From: an uncultured Prevotella sp.
GTDB lineage: Bacteria > Bacteroidota > Bacteroidia > Bacteroidales > Bacteroidaceae
Reading direction: 5' to 3'
DNA: 14,824 nucleotides
Assembly (NCBI GenBank): GCA_905373605.1
Contig: CAJPTO010000054.1
Coordinates: 1-14,824, forward strand
In this document: piece after piece, positions 7,711 through 14,824 of the stretch
Layout of the letters: each line of letters starts with the position of its first letter
Numbering within the stretch: the stretch's first letter is position 1
Position numbers and translations under genes: made by a program
Notes under the pieces: generated by a model
What the model saw: the letters and a program-made list of their open reading frames with translations, nothing else
Database searches by the model: none
Told to the model about the DNA's origin: nothing

Positions 7711-8559
7711 ATGCCCATCATATCTAAAAACGACAGCTTGGCTTGGGGTGCCTACCTCTTCCTGGGGGCGGTGGCTTTCGTCTTCCTTTATGCCGTAAGC
7801 TACGGCATCTTCCAGCCCCAATACTCGGTATACCTCAAGTCGGCACTTGCCTTTGCGTTCTCGCTCGGCGTGTTATACCTCTACAAAAAGTACCTCACGC
7901 TGTACCTCGATGCCGCACGTGGGTTCTCCATATTAGCCAACATCCGCAAGTTGGGCATAGGATGGGCGGTGAACACCGCGTTTTTCTCGGCCGTCGTCCT
8001 TATCCTTTACCTAGGCAACCACTACAAAGTGGAGCGCATCGCCTTTGCCCTGCCCGACATGCTTCTTGGCTTTTCGCTCTTCTTTCTTGTGGCCGTGTGC
8101 GAAGAAGTGGTGTTTCGCGGCATCCTTTTCAGGCTGATGGCCGACAAGTGGAACATGCCCATAGCCCTCATTGTGTCGTCCGTTCTCTTCGGACTTATGC
8201 ACTATCCCAACGAGGGAGCCACGCTTTGGTCGGCCATTTTGTTGGGCCTAACCCTGGGATGGCTGTCGGCCATCGCCTACGCCTACCACAAGACGCTGTG
8301 GGTTCCCATAGCCATGCACTGGGCATGGAACTTCATTCAGGGCAGCGTTTTCGGCTGTCCCATATCGGGCGACATGTCTTATGGCACGCCCTTGATTACA
8401 TCTACAATAACTGGCCCCACACTTGTAACGGGCGGAACGTTCGGACCGGAAAGCTCCATCATCACATTGACACTGGGATTTGCCATACCTGCCGTGTACA
8501 CCGCGATGTATTATCGCAAGAAAGCAAGGCACGAAATGGCACAAGAAATGGGAATATGA
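7711..8559 (+). CDS. CPBP-family intramembrane glutamic protease (CAAX/Abi type)
   Basis: The product is 282 aa with about eight hydrophobic segments. The catalytic pattern of the CPBP family is complete: E131-E132-V-V-F-R136, F160-G-L-M-H164, and H203-W-A-W-N207. The C-terminal GGTFGPESSIIT followed by a last helix and a basic tail also fits bacterial members of the family. These membrane enzymes are thought to cleave or act as chaperones for membrane-bound peptides; in bacteria they occur in bacteriocin self-immunity and signalling, and most are uncharacterised. It sits between the two GT-C-like paralogues, 145 bases after one and 34 before the other, so it is probably co-transcribed with the gene downstream. 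No prenylated CAAX substrate is suggested here; the target is unknown. Confidence 0.86.
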   Translation: MPIISKNDSLAWGAYLFLGAVAFVFLYAVSYGIFQPQYSVYLKSALAFAFSLGVLYLYKKYLTLYLDAARGFSILANIRKLGIGWAVNTAFFSAVVLILYLGNHYKVERIAFALPDMLLGFSLFFLVAVCEEVVFRGILFRLMADKWNMPIALIVSSVLFGLMHYPNEGATLWSAILLGLTLGWLSAIAYAYHKTLWVPIAMHWAWNFIQGSVFGCPISGDMSYGTPLITSTITGPTLVTGGTFGPESSIITLTLGFAIPAVYTAMYYRKKARHEMAQEMGI

Positions 8560-8593
8560 GGCGAAAAGCCCACACAACAAGAAGAATAAAAAG

Positions 8594-9940
8594 ATGTTCA
8601 GACTAAGAAAAGAAGAAAAACCACTGGCCTTGGTGGCCTTCATGGTGTTCGCCTTGCAGAATGCGGCCACCTTATACAAGTATCACGACCTCTTTACCCG
8701 TGTGGGATTTAAGGGCTATTGGGTGCTGTTCCACGAGATATTCCACGTTTCGGGCTACGATGCCTACTCGTGCATCTACCTCTCTAACGGCAAGATCTAC
8801 TACGAACTATCGCGGCATCCGCTGTTCGGCCCTTTGCTTGCACCCTTTTATTGGCTCAACGATGCCATCATCAAGCAGTTCAACTTCAACGCCGCCATAT
8901 ACATCATGGCCGTGTTGCTCACACTTAGTGCCACGTTCAGCGCGGTGTTGCTGTTCCGCATATTGCGTTCGCAGGTTGGTTTGAAGCTTCCAGACGCCCT
9001 TGCGCTTACAGCGCTGCTCTATTCGTTTGCATCGGTGATGCTCGCCACGATGCTTCCCGACCATTTTTGTTTCTCTTTGCTGCTGCTCGTGCTAACATTG
9101 TATGTGGCCAACAACAAACTAATCCAAGGAAAGGCCTTGGCGTGGTGGCAAACGGCCGTCTTGCTGGTGCTAACAGCCGGCATTACGCTTAGCAATGGTG
9201 CCAAAACGCTCTTGGCCGACCTGTTTTGCGCACGCAAAAGCTTCTTCAAACCGAGCCGAATGTTGCTTGCCGCCGTTCTTCCGCTGGCCTTTTTGGCCGC
9301 CGCTTTCTATGCACAATACACCCTACAGCTATTGCCACGCGAAGAAGAGTCGGCCAGGATTGAGGCGCAAGTGCGACTGAAGAACCCCAACGCCATCAAA
9401 AAAAGCACGGCACACGAAGCTAGGAAAGAACGCATCATCGGCAAGCCAATGGGCAACGAGGCCCTTTTGAAATGGACAGACAAAGATGCACCACGACTGA
9501 CATGCGTGGTGGAGAACGTGTTTGGCGAAAGCATTCAGCTGCATCGCGACCATTTGCTGGAAGATCTCTTCATCTCCCGACCCGTGGTTGTTACATACGA
9601 GCATTGGTTTTTCTACGCCATCGAGGTTCTTTTGGTGGTGCTATTCTTGGCCGGACTGCTTTGTGGCCTGCGCCAACGCATGATATGGCTCTGCCTGTCG
9701 TGGTTGGGCGTAGACGTTTTCCTGCACATCGTGATGGGTTTTGGCCTAAACGAGGCCTATATCATGGGTACGCACTGGCTATTTGTAATCCCCATCGCCA
9801 TCGCTTTCCTCTTTAAGCGGCTTTCGGCCAAGCCATCTCTCGCCCTTCGTTGGGTTGTTGTGGCCCTTGCCGTTTATCTCTACGCCTACAATGCACGTTT
9901 GGTGTTCCATTTCATGTCCCATCCCTTAACCATTGGCTAA
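8594..9940 (+). CDS. GT-C-like polytopic membrane protein, paralogue of the GtrA-fusion C-terminal domain
   Basis: The product is 448 aa from the ATG at 8594. The frame is open back to 8480, but that part overlaps the protease gene and lacks any match to the paralogue, while the MFRLRKEEKPLALVAF start fits. It aligns along its full length with the second domain of the 5718-7565 protein. Shared points include FHVSGYD (D56), R74-H75-P76-L77, LPDHF, LTAGITLSNGAK, KPMGNEALLKWTD, ENVFGESIQLHRDHLLED (307-324) and LHIVMGFGLNEAYIMGTHW. About ten helices are predicted. The lysine-rich insert of the paralogue is much shorter here. The early loop Asp and HPL motif suggest a GT-C glycosyltransferase fold using a polyprenyl-linked donor (inference). 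It may correspond to DUF6080 (from memory). No GtrA domain is attached. Confidence 0.78.
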   Translation: MFRLRKEEKPLALVAFMVFALQNAATLYKYHDLFTRVGFKGYWVLFHEIFHVSGYDAYSCIYLSNGKIYYELSRHPLFGPLLAPFYWLNDAIIKQFNFNAAIYIMAVLLTLSATFSAVLLFRILRSQVGLKLPDALALTALLYSFASVMLATMLPDHFCFSLLLLVLTLYVANNKLIQGKALAWWQTAVLLVLTAGITLSNGAKTLLADLFCARKSFFKPSRMLLAAVLPLAFLAAAFYAQYTLQLLPREEESARIEAQVRLKNPNAIKKSTAHEARKERIIGKPMGNEALLKWTDKDAPRLTCVVENVFGESIQLHRDHLLEDLFISRPVVVTYEHWFFYAIEVLLVVLFLAGLLCGLRQRMIWLCLSWLGVDVFLHIVMGFGLNEAYIMGTHWLFVIPIAIAFLFKRLSAKPSLALRWVVVALAVYLYAYNARLVFHFMSHPLTIG

Positions 9941-12900
9941 ATGCAACCTCCACAAATGCCCAAAACACAAAGCAACATCACCGCCGACGAGCTTTTCGAC
10001 CGCATCGGCAACATCCTTTCTGCCACCACAACACGCGCCGAAAGCGCGAACAAGCTGCTGCACGACACGCTCGCGCTGGCCTGCGACGGTGCATTGCAAG
10101 ACAGTTTGCAAGCCTTTGGCAACCTGTTTTCTAAGGTAGACTTCCTTTGTAAGCGGCACAACATCGCCCTTCGCGACGTGATAGCCATACAACAAATGCG
10201 CCGCGAAAGCAACAAGGCACAAGCAATAGCCACAGAAGACGTGCCATATCATTGTCGCGCGCTAGCCCTTTTCGTTTCGGCCGTGTACAAAACGCACATC
10301 CCCGACATGCTTATCGGCCGCATAGCTCCCACAAACAAGCCCCCGAAAGCATTGCAACACGTGGACTACAGATACCTGCGATGCATCGTAGACCAATGCG
10401 ACAGCAACCTGATAAAGGTGAAAATAGACCACGAGGCCTATCCAGAACCACTCGTTGTGAGCCTAGAGGCCGAGGGAATGGACTACATTAAACCGCTGCT
10501 TCGCGAAGGGATGCAACTCAACTTGCTGGATTGCACCCGACAAGACAACGTGCTGATGCCGCGATTGGTGGTGCTCGAACCCGACTTCCTGCTCGACATC
10601 AGCTCCATTGCGCGCTGTTTCACCGAATACGGGCACCATCCCCTGGCCTATACCGTCAACCGCATGGGGCCAAACGCCAACTCGCAAGCCATACTTATCG
10701 GTAGCTTTGCAGGCGCAGCACTAGACGACATCATCAACAACAGCCACTACGACTGGAAACAAACGCTGAACAACACCTTCAAAGAACGCACGATGGACTT
10801 TTGCACTTGCCCCGACCTTAACGCGCGCGCGCCCTTTAAAGACGTGGCCATAGAGCAAGCAAAGAACATCAGCGACATCGTTAACCGCCTTTTCGATGAC
10901 GAACAAGAGGGCTTCGACCGCACGAAAGCACTGCTCGAGCCATCGTTCGTGTGCGAACAATTGGGCTTGCAGGGGCGCGTTGACTTGATGACAAGCGACT
11001 TTCGCCTGCTCGTTGAACAGAAATCGGGCGCAAACTACAACATACAACGCAACCAACCCAACGCCTACGGAAGCTTCCAAAAGGAAGACCATTACGTGCA
11101 ATTGCTGCTCTATTACGGCGTGTTGCGACACAATTTCCGCCTGTCTAACAATCAGGTAGACATTCGTTTGCTCTATTCCAAATATCCCTTGCCGGGCGGA
11201 TTGGTGGTGGTGGCCTATCTGCAACGCCTTTTTCATGCGGCCATACGCCTGCGCAACGAGATTGTAGTGCAAGAGTTCGGCATCGCACAACAAGGTTTTC
11301 AAAGCGTCATCAACAAGCTTTCGCCCCAAACGCTGAACCAAAACAAGCTGAACACCGACTTCTATCATCGCTATCTTGAACCGCAAATTGCCGCCGTAAC
11401 AACGCCCTTGCACACGCTGCAAACGCTGGAGCGCGCTTATGTCTGCCGCATGATGACCTTCGTTTACAACGAACAGCTGCTGGCTAAGGTGGGCGCACAG
11501 CAGACACAAGGCCACAGTGGGGCCGACCTTTGGAACATGCCACTGGCCGAAAAGCGCGAAACAGGCAACATCTTTACCAACCTGAAGCTGACGAAAGTCG
11601 AAAAAAGCAACTCATATAACGGCGTAGACACCATCACACTGGCCGTTAGCGAGCAAGCAGAAGACTTCCTTCCCAACTTTCGCCGCGGCGACATGGTGTT
11701 CCTTTATGCCTACGAACCCGAGGCTGAACCCGACGTGCGCCAGAGCATTCTCTTCAAAGGCGTGCTGGCAGACATCGCCGTTGGCCAGCTTGTGGTGCAT
11801 CTCAACGATGGGCTTCAGAACGACAACTACCTGCAAAGCCACAAAACATTCGCCATAGAACACGCCACTAGCGATGTGGGCAGCACCACTGCCGTAAAGG
11901 CTTTGCACGCCTTTGCCACGGCCAACGCACGCCGTAAGGCCTTGCTCTTGGGACAAAGGCCACCCGAACACGATGCCCAAGCGCAGCTGTCGCGATGCTA
12001 TCATCCCAGTTACGACGAGGTGTTGCGCCGCATTAAGCAAGCCCACGACTATTTTTTGCTCATTGGACCGCCCGGAACGGGCAAGACTTCTATGGCCCTT
12101 CGCTTCATCGTTGAAGAGCAGGCGGGCAACATTCTGCTCATGTCTTACACCAACAGGGCGGTGGATGAGATATGCGACATGCTGCTTTCTGCCCACATCC
12201 CTTTCCTGCGCATCGGCAACGAGTATAGCTGCGATGAGCGCTTCCGCCCCCATTTGCTCGACCGTCTGGTGGAAAGCGACCCGAAACTAAGCCTCATCCG
12301 CCAGCGCATAGAAGCCAGCCGCGTGTTTGTTGGCACCACATCCACCATGCAATCGCGCTCAAACATCTTTGCCCTTAAGCACTTCGACCTAGCCGTTATC
12401 GACGAGGCTTCGCAGATATTGGAACCCAACATCGTGGGGTTGCTCGCCGCAAACATGCCTGACGAGATGGCCATTGCACAGGGCTTGCGCCCCGAAACAG
12501 GCAAGATGCCGGCCATAGACAAGTTTGTGCTCATCGGCGACCACAAGCAACTGCCGGCCGTGGTGCAGCAAAATGCGGCACAAGCCGCCGTTAACGACCC
12601 CTTGCTGAACCAAATCGGCATCACCGACTGTAGGCAATCGCTCTTCGAAAGGCTCATCAACTGGGAACGGAAAAACGGCCGCACACGCTTCATCGGCATT
12701 CTTAACCGGCAAGGACGCATGCACCCACACATCGCTCGCTTCCCAAACGACATGTTTTATGCCCACGAAAAGCTCGACATCGTGCCGTGTCCGCATCAAG
12801 AAGAGCAACAACTGGCCTACGACTTGCCCTCGCAAGACGCGCTGGACGACCAACTGAAAGCCCACCGACTGCTGTTTTTCGCTGCCGAAAACAACGATAA

Positions 12901-13393
12901 AGACAGTCCATCAGACAAGGCCAATGCTGCCGAAGCGCGCATCGTGGCCCGACTTCTTGGCCGCATACACCGCTTTTACGGCGCAGCGTTCGATGCCAAC
13001 CGCACCGTTGGTGTAATCGTTCCTTACCGAAACCAGATTGCGATGATACGTCGCGAGTTGCAAAAGATGGGCATTGACGAGCTGAACGACATCACCATCG
13101 ACACCGTTGAACGCTACCAAGGCTCGCAAAGGGATGTCATCGTCTATTCGTTCACCATCACCCATCGCTACCAACTCGATTTCCTCACGGCCAACTGCTT
13201 TGAGGAAGACGACCGAATTGTCGACCGAAAGCTGAACGTGGCACTCACACGGGCGCGCAAACAGATGATTATCACGGGGCATGTGCCCACTCTTAGCCAC
13301 AACCGCATATTCAAAGCACTGATAGAACACGTGCGGGAGAATGGACTGGTGGTGGAAGAAGAGGGGGGTAAATGGCGAGAAAAGGGGAATTGA
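9941..13393 (+). CDS. Dna2-like nuclease-helicase (PD-(D/E)XK nuclease + SF1 helicase)
   Basis: The product is 1150 aa. The N-terminal part carries a RecB/Cas4-like nuclease: a DISSIARCF segment (219-227) comparable to Dna2's first conserved block, G254 in IGSFAGAALDD, D348 in GRVD, E359-Q-K361 in LVEQKSG, and Q387-LLL-Y391. The C-terminal half is a superfamily 1B, UPF1/Dna2-type helicase: GPPGTGKT with K715, D821-E822 (VIDEAS), D867 in GDHKQLP, GRMHPHI, VIVPYRNQ, TVERYQGSQRD (about 1055-1065) and NVALTRAR (1099-1106). Family members unwind and trim DNA flaps or ends in replication and repair. The four-cysteine iron-sulphur set of eukaryotic Dna2 is not evident. The start ATG at 9941 directly abuts the preceding stop (TAAATG), suggesting translational coupling; 9956 is an alternative start. 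A defence role is possible but unproven. Confidence 0.88.
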   Translation: MQPPQMPKTQSNITADELFDRIGNILSATTTRAESANKLLHDTLALACDGALQDSLQAFGNLFSKVDFLCKRHNIALRDVIAIQQMRRESNKAQAIATEDVPYHCRALALFVSAVYKTHIPDMLIGRIAPTNKPPKALQHVDYRYLRCIVDQCDSNLIKVKIDHEAYPEPLVVSLEAEGMDYIKPLLREGMQLNLLDCTRQDNVLMPRLVVLEPDFLLDISSIARCFTEYGHHPLAYTVNRMGPNANSQAILIGSFAGAALDDIINNSHYDWKQTLNNTFKERTMDFCTCPDLNARAPFKDVAIEQAKNISDIVNRLFDDEQEGFDRTKALLEPSFVCEQLGLQGRVDLMTSDFRLLVEQKSGANYNIQRNQPNAYGSFQKEDHYVQLLLYYGVLRHNFRLSNNQVDIRLLYSKYPLPGGLVVVAYLQRLFHAAIRLRNEIVVQEFGIAQQGFQSVINKLSPQTLNQNKLNTDFYHRYLEPQIAAVTTPLHTLQTLERAYVCRMMTFVYNEQLLAKVGAQQTQGHSGADLWNMPLAEKRETGNIFTNLKLTKVEKSNSYNGVDTITLAVSEQAEDFLPNFRRGDMVFLYAYEPEAEPDVRQSILFKGVLADIAVGQLVVHLNDGLQNDNYLQSHKTFAIEHATSDVGSTTAVKALHAFATANARRKALLLGQRPPEHDAQAQLSRCYHPSYDEVLRRIKQAHDYFLLIGPPGTGKTSMALRFIVEEQAGNILLMSYTNRAVDEICDMLLSAHIPFLRIGNEYSCDERFRPHLLDRLVESDPKLSLIRQRIEASRVFVGTTSTMQSRSNIFALKHFDLAVIDEASQILEPNIVGLLAANMPDEMAIAQGLRPETGKMPAIDKFVLIGDHKQLPAVVQQNAAQAAVNDPLLNQIGITDCRQSLFERLINWERKNGRTRFIGILNRQGRMHPHIARFPNDMFYAHEKLDIVPCPHQEEQQLAYDLPSQDALDDQLKAHRLLFFAAENNDKDSPSDKANAAEARIVARLLGRIHRFYGAAFDANRTVGVIVPYRNQIAMIRRELQKMGIDELNDITIDTVERYQGSQRDVIVYSFTITHRYQLDFLTANCFEEDDRIVDRKLNVALTRARKQMIITGHVPTLSHNRIFKALIEHVRENGLVVEEEGGKWREKGN

Positions 13394-13436
13394 CTTATGA
13401 AAATAGGTCTTTTTTACATGCCTAATATTATTACTT

Positions 13437-13796
13437 ATGTTCAAATTGGAATTTAAAGCAAAAGTTGTAACTGCAACAAGAAATGGTAAAGACAACTATT
13501 ATATGGTTGGATTGGCCGACGATAAGTATGATTATAAAAATTATATCCTTTTTCAAAGGCCAATCAAATTGGAAAAAGAAGATGACCCTGAAGCAGACAT
13601 GAATGGAATATATGCGGAATGTAATGGCGATATTGCTTATAATGCCTGCAAATCTGCTAAAATAACAAGCAAGTATGTTACTTTTGAAATACAAGACAGC
13701 ATTATTACAGTAAACATCGAGAGTGCGAAGATAAACAAACGCTTTATTGAGTATTGTAAAGAAATATTCAGAAGTCTATTGATCATTGAGACATAA
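13437..13796 (+). CDS. Imm10-like immunity protein
   Basis: The product is 119 aa, with no signal peptide or membrane helix. The N-terminal half, with YYMVGLADDKYDYKNYILFQ at about 21-40, matches my recollection of the Imm10 family of polymorphic-toxin immunity proteins (a VGFADDEF...YLLLQR pattern near the start, about 110-130 aa in all). Such proteins bind and block the toxic C-terminal domain of a cognate or rival toxin in the cytoplasm. The gene is much more AT-rich than its left neighbours: positions 13441-13500 hold 17 G/C of 60. It begins 43 bases after the helicase gene. No toxin gene lies next to it in this window. The family call rests on remembered pattern only, so confidence is moderate; the gene itself is well supported by length and composition. 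Confidence 0.66.
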   Translation: MFKLEFKAKVVTATRNGKDNYYMVGLADDKYDYKNYILFQRPIKLEKEDDPEADMNGIYAECNGDIAYNACKSAKITSKYVTFEIQDSIITVNIESAKINKRFIEYCKEIFRSLLIIET

Positions 13797-14119
13797 TTCT
13801 TACTTTGATGTAGAATAGCCGAGAACAATACGTTCATACCGAGAGAGATAATGGCGCGAGCATCGACTCCAATATGTAAGTGGAGGCATGAAACAAGCAG
13901 ATAAAGGCTAAAATCCTGCAAAGACAGCATTATACACGCCAATTCGGATAATATGCAACACCTTTTGAGTAAGACTGTGAAGCAAAAAATGGCTATTGAG
14001 CCAGCTATCGAGAAGCGCAAGTTGGGGTAACGACTGTTTCTTAACCCAAACTGACACATCATATAAGTGTTGAACATGGGTGTGGATTTTTAGGTTCTGC
14101 TAAATAATAATTTGGAAAA
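13797..14119. other. gene-free AT-rich stretch with possible transposase remnant
   Basis: These 323 bases hold no convincing intact gene. On the + strand, the frame through 13974-14030 reads TVKQKMAIEPAIEKRKLG and then stops. The AIEP stretch resembles the C-terminal RRAAIEPVIGHLK signature of IS5-like transposases, but the frame before and after is broken by several stops. A minus-strand frame open over 13637-14077 runs antisense through the Imm10-like gene and looks like chance. The stretch may be decayed mobile-element or toxin-cassette DNA separating two immunity genes. No terminator or promoter is clear. Confidence 0.35.
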
Positions 14120-14557
14120 ATGAAAATTATTGTAAGTTGTGTAATTGGAGGAGAACTCATTTCAGGGAATGGAATGGAGAAAGTTCTACACCAACTAATA
14201 ATTGAGATGAGGAAGTCGCTAAAGAAACAATTTGATAGTAAAACCTTTGATGGCCTCGATAAGACCAAGATTAACTTATATATCAGTGGGAATGTATCCG
14301 AATTTTGCAGCCAATCGGGAATAGCAAAATGTCGGTATGTGTTGAAAAAGAAAGAAATTATCTCAGAGTTTTGCATTGACAGATACTATTGGACGTCAGA
14401 ACCTGTTCTCGACCTTAAAAAGAAATTTCTATCCTTTATGGACAATTCCCTTACGAATTTAAGCCTTTCGATTAAGGAAAAACTAAAGGTTAAAGGCTTA
14501 GACTTTGATAGTGAGCTGTTCAAAGAAACATTTCTAAATAGCCTGATTGGGCTATAG
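14120..14557 (+). CDS. small soluble hypothetical protein, possible immunity protein
   Basis: The product is 145 aa with no signal peptide or membrane helix. It opens with MKIIVSCVIGGELISGNGM, which reads as a beta-strand and glycine turn, followed by a predicted helix (about 20-37) rich in lysine, a strand near 51-56, and a lysine-rich C-terminal helical part. I do not recognise it with confidence. Its size, AT-rich composition (positions 14221-14280 hold 18 G/C of 60) and place behind an Imm10-like gene fit an immunity protein, possibly of the Imm12 type, though that is only a vague resemblance. It is separated from the previous gene by 323 bases, so it may have its own promoter. It could also be an unrelated accessory protein. 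Confidence 0.6.
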   Translation: MKIIVSCVIGGELISGNGMEKVLHQLIIEMRKSLKKQFDSKTFDGLDKTKINLYISGNVSEFCSQSGIAKCRYVLKKKEIISEFCIDRYYWTSEPVLDLKKKFLSFMDNSLTNLSLSIKEKLKVKGLDFDSELFKETFLNSLIGL

Positions 14558-14824
14558 CTTGGGAGAAATGCCAGAAAGGAGTGTCGTTGAAACTAGATAG
14601 AGCCAGAAGTTGCCCAAACAGGGATGCTAATATTTGCGAAAGTTGCCAGATAAAAGCAAAAAGTCAGCGAAAAGCAAAACAATAAAGTCATCTTGACTTT
14701 TTCATTAACCTCCCAATCTTGTTCTGATATAGTTACAAAACACGTTCGTCGCCACATGCCATTCTAGAATTTTCAAGGCCCTTAAACCATCAAAAACGCA
14801 AATTTTTCCTTGCTTTTGAAATGC
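14558..14824. other. AT-rich non-coding end of window
   Basis: No gene is visible in these 267 bases on either strand. They include a direct repeat of AAAAGCAAA (14652-14660 and 14670-14678) and the hairpin listed separately. The sequence past the hairpin shows no motif I recognise; an upstream region of a gene beyond the window is possible. Confidence 0.4.
14684..14702 (+). terminator. terminator-like hairpin
   Basis: AAAGTCA (14684-14690), loop TCT, then TGACTTT (14694-14700) form a perfect 7-base stem that runs directly into more T residues. This fits a short intrinsic terminator for the 14120-14557 gene. It is AT-rich and weak, and lies about 125 bases after the stop codon; the A-rich upstream flank could let it act in both directions. 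Confidence 0.5.

Noticed and set aside
8480..8593. N-terminal extension of the second GT-C-like protein
   Set aside because: It overlaps the end of the protease gene, is basic and unlike the family; the ATG at 8594 matches the expected N-terminus.
10721..11515. 264-residue open frame on the minus strand
   Set aside because: It lies fully inside the helicase-nuclease gene, antisense to its conserved nuclease motifs, and is a by-product of codon bias.
13400..13425. TAGG/CCTA pairing after the helicase gene as a terminator
   Set aside because: The stem is only 4-5 bases with the T-run inside the loop, so it is not a standard terminator.
13637..14077. 146-residue open frame on the minus strand
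   Set aside because: It runs antisense through most of the Imm10-like gene, has no recognisable motif and reads as chance hydrophobic sequence.

Overview
This window looks like chromosomal DNA of a Bacteroidota member, probably Prevotella-like. That is an inference from the protein families, the weak Shine-Dalgarno sequences and the short low-complexity repeats between genes; no rRNA or marker gene is present to confirm it. Eleven credible genes are seen, all on the + strand.

Positions 8-4086 hold an envelope-modification module: an EptA-type phosphoethanolamine transferase followed closely by two acyltransferase-3 family membrane proteins. The third of these genes overlaps by 4 bases a UbiA-family prenyltransferase (4083-4955) carrying the signature of decaprenyl-phosphate phosphoribose synthase. 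After a 179-base gap filled with three different short tandem repeats come a HAD-IB phosphatase (5135-5752) and an overlapping GtrA-domain protein fused to a large polytopic domain (5718-7565). A CPBP-type intramembrane protease (7711-8559) follows, then a second free-standing copy of the same polytopic domain (8594-9940). The two paralogous domains have GT-C-like features. The set UbiA + HAD + GtrA + GT-C-like protein recalls the mycobacterial polyprenyl-phosphate arabinose pathway. The main hypothesis of this report is therefore a lipid-linked pentose pathway serving envelope glycans.

Positions 9941-13393 encode a large Dna2-like protein: an N-terminal RecB/Cas4-type PD-(D/E)XK nuclease joined to a superfamily 1 helicase. 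Its start codon touches the stop codon of the gene before it.

From about 13394 the base composition changes sharply, from about half G+C to about 30% in the lines I counted by hand. This AT-rich tail holds an Imm10-like immunity protein, a gene-free stretch with a possible transposase remnant, and an unrecognised small protein of immunity-gene size. A weak terminator-like hairpin follows. No toxin partner is visible, so the tail looks like an acquired cluster of orphan immunity genes or the 3' end of a polymorphic-toxin locus extending past the window.
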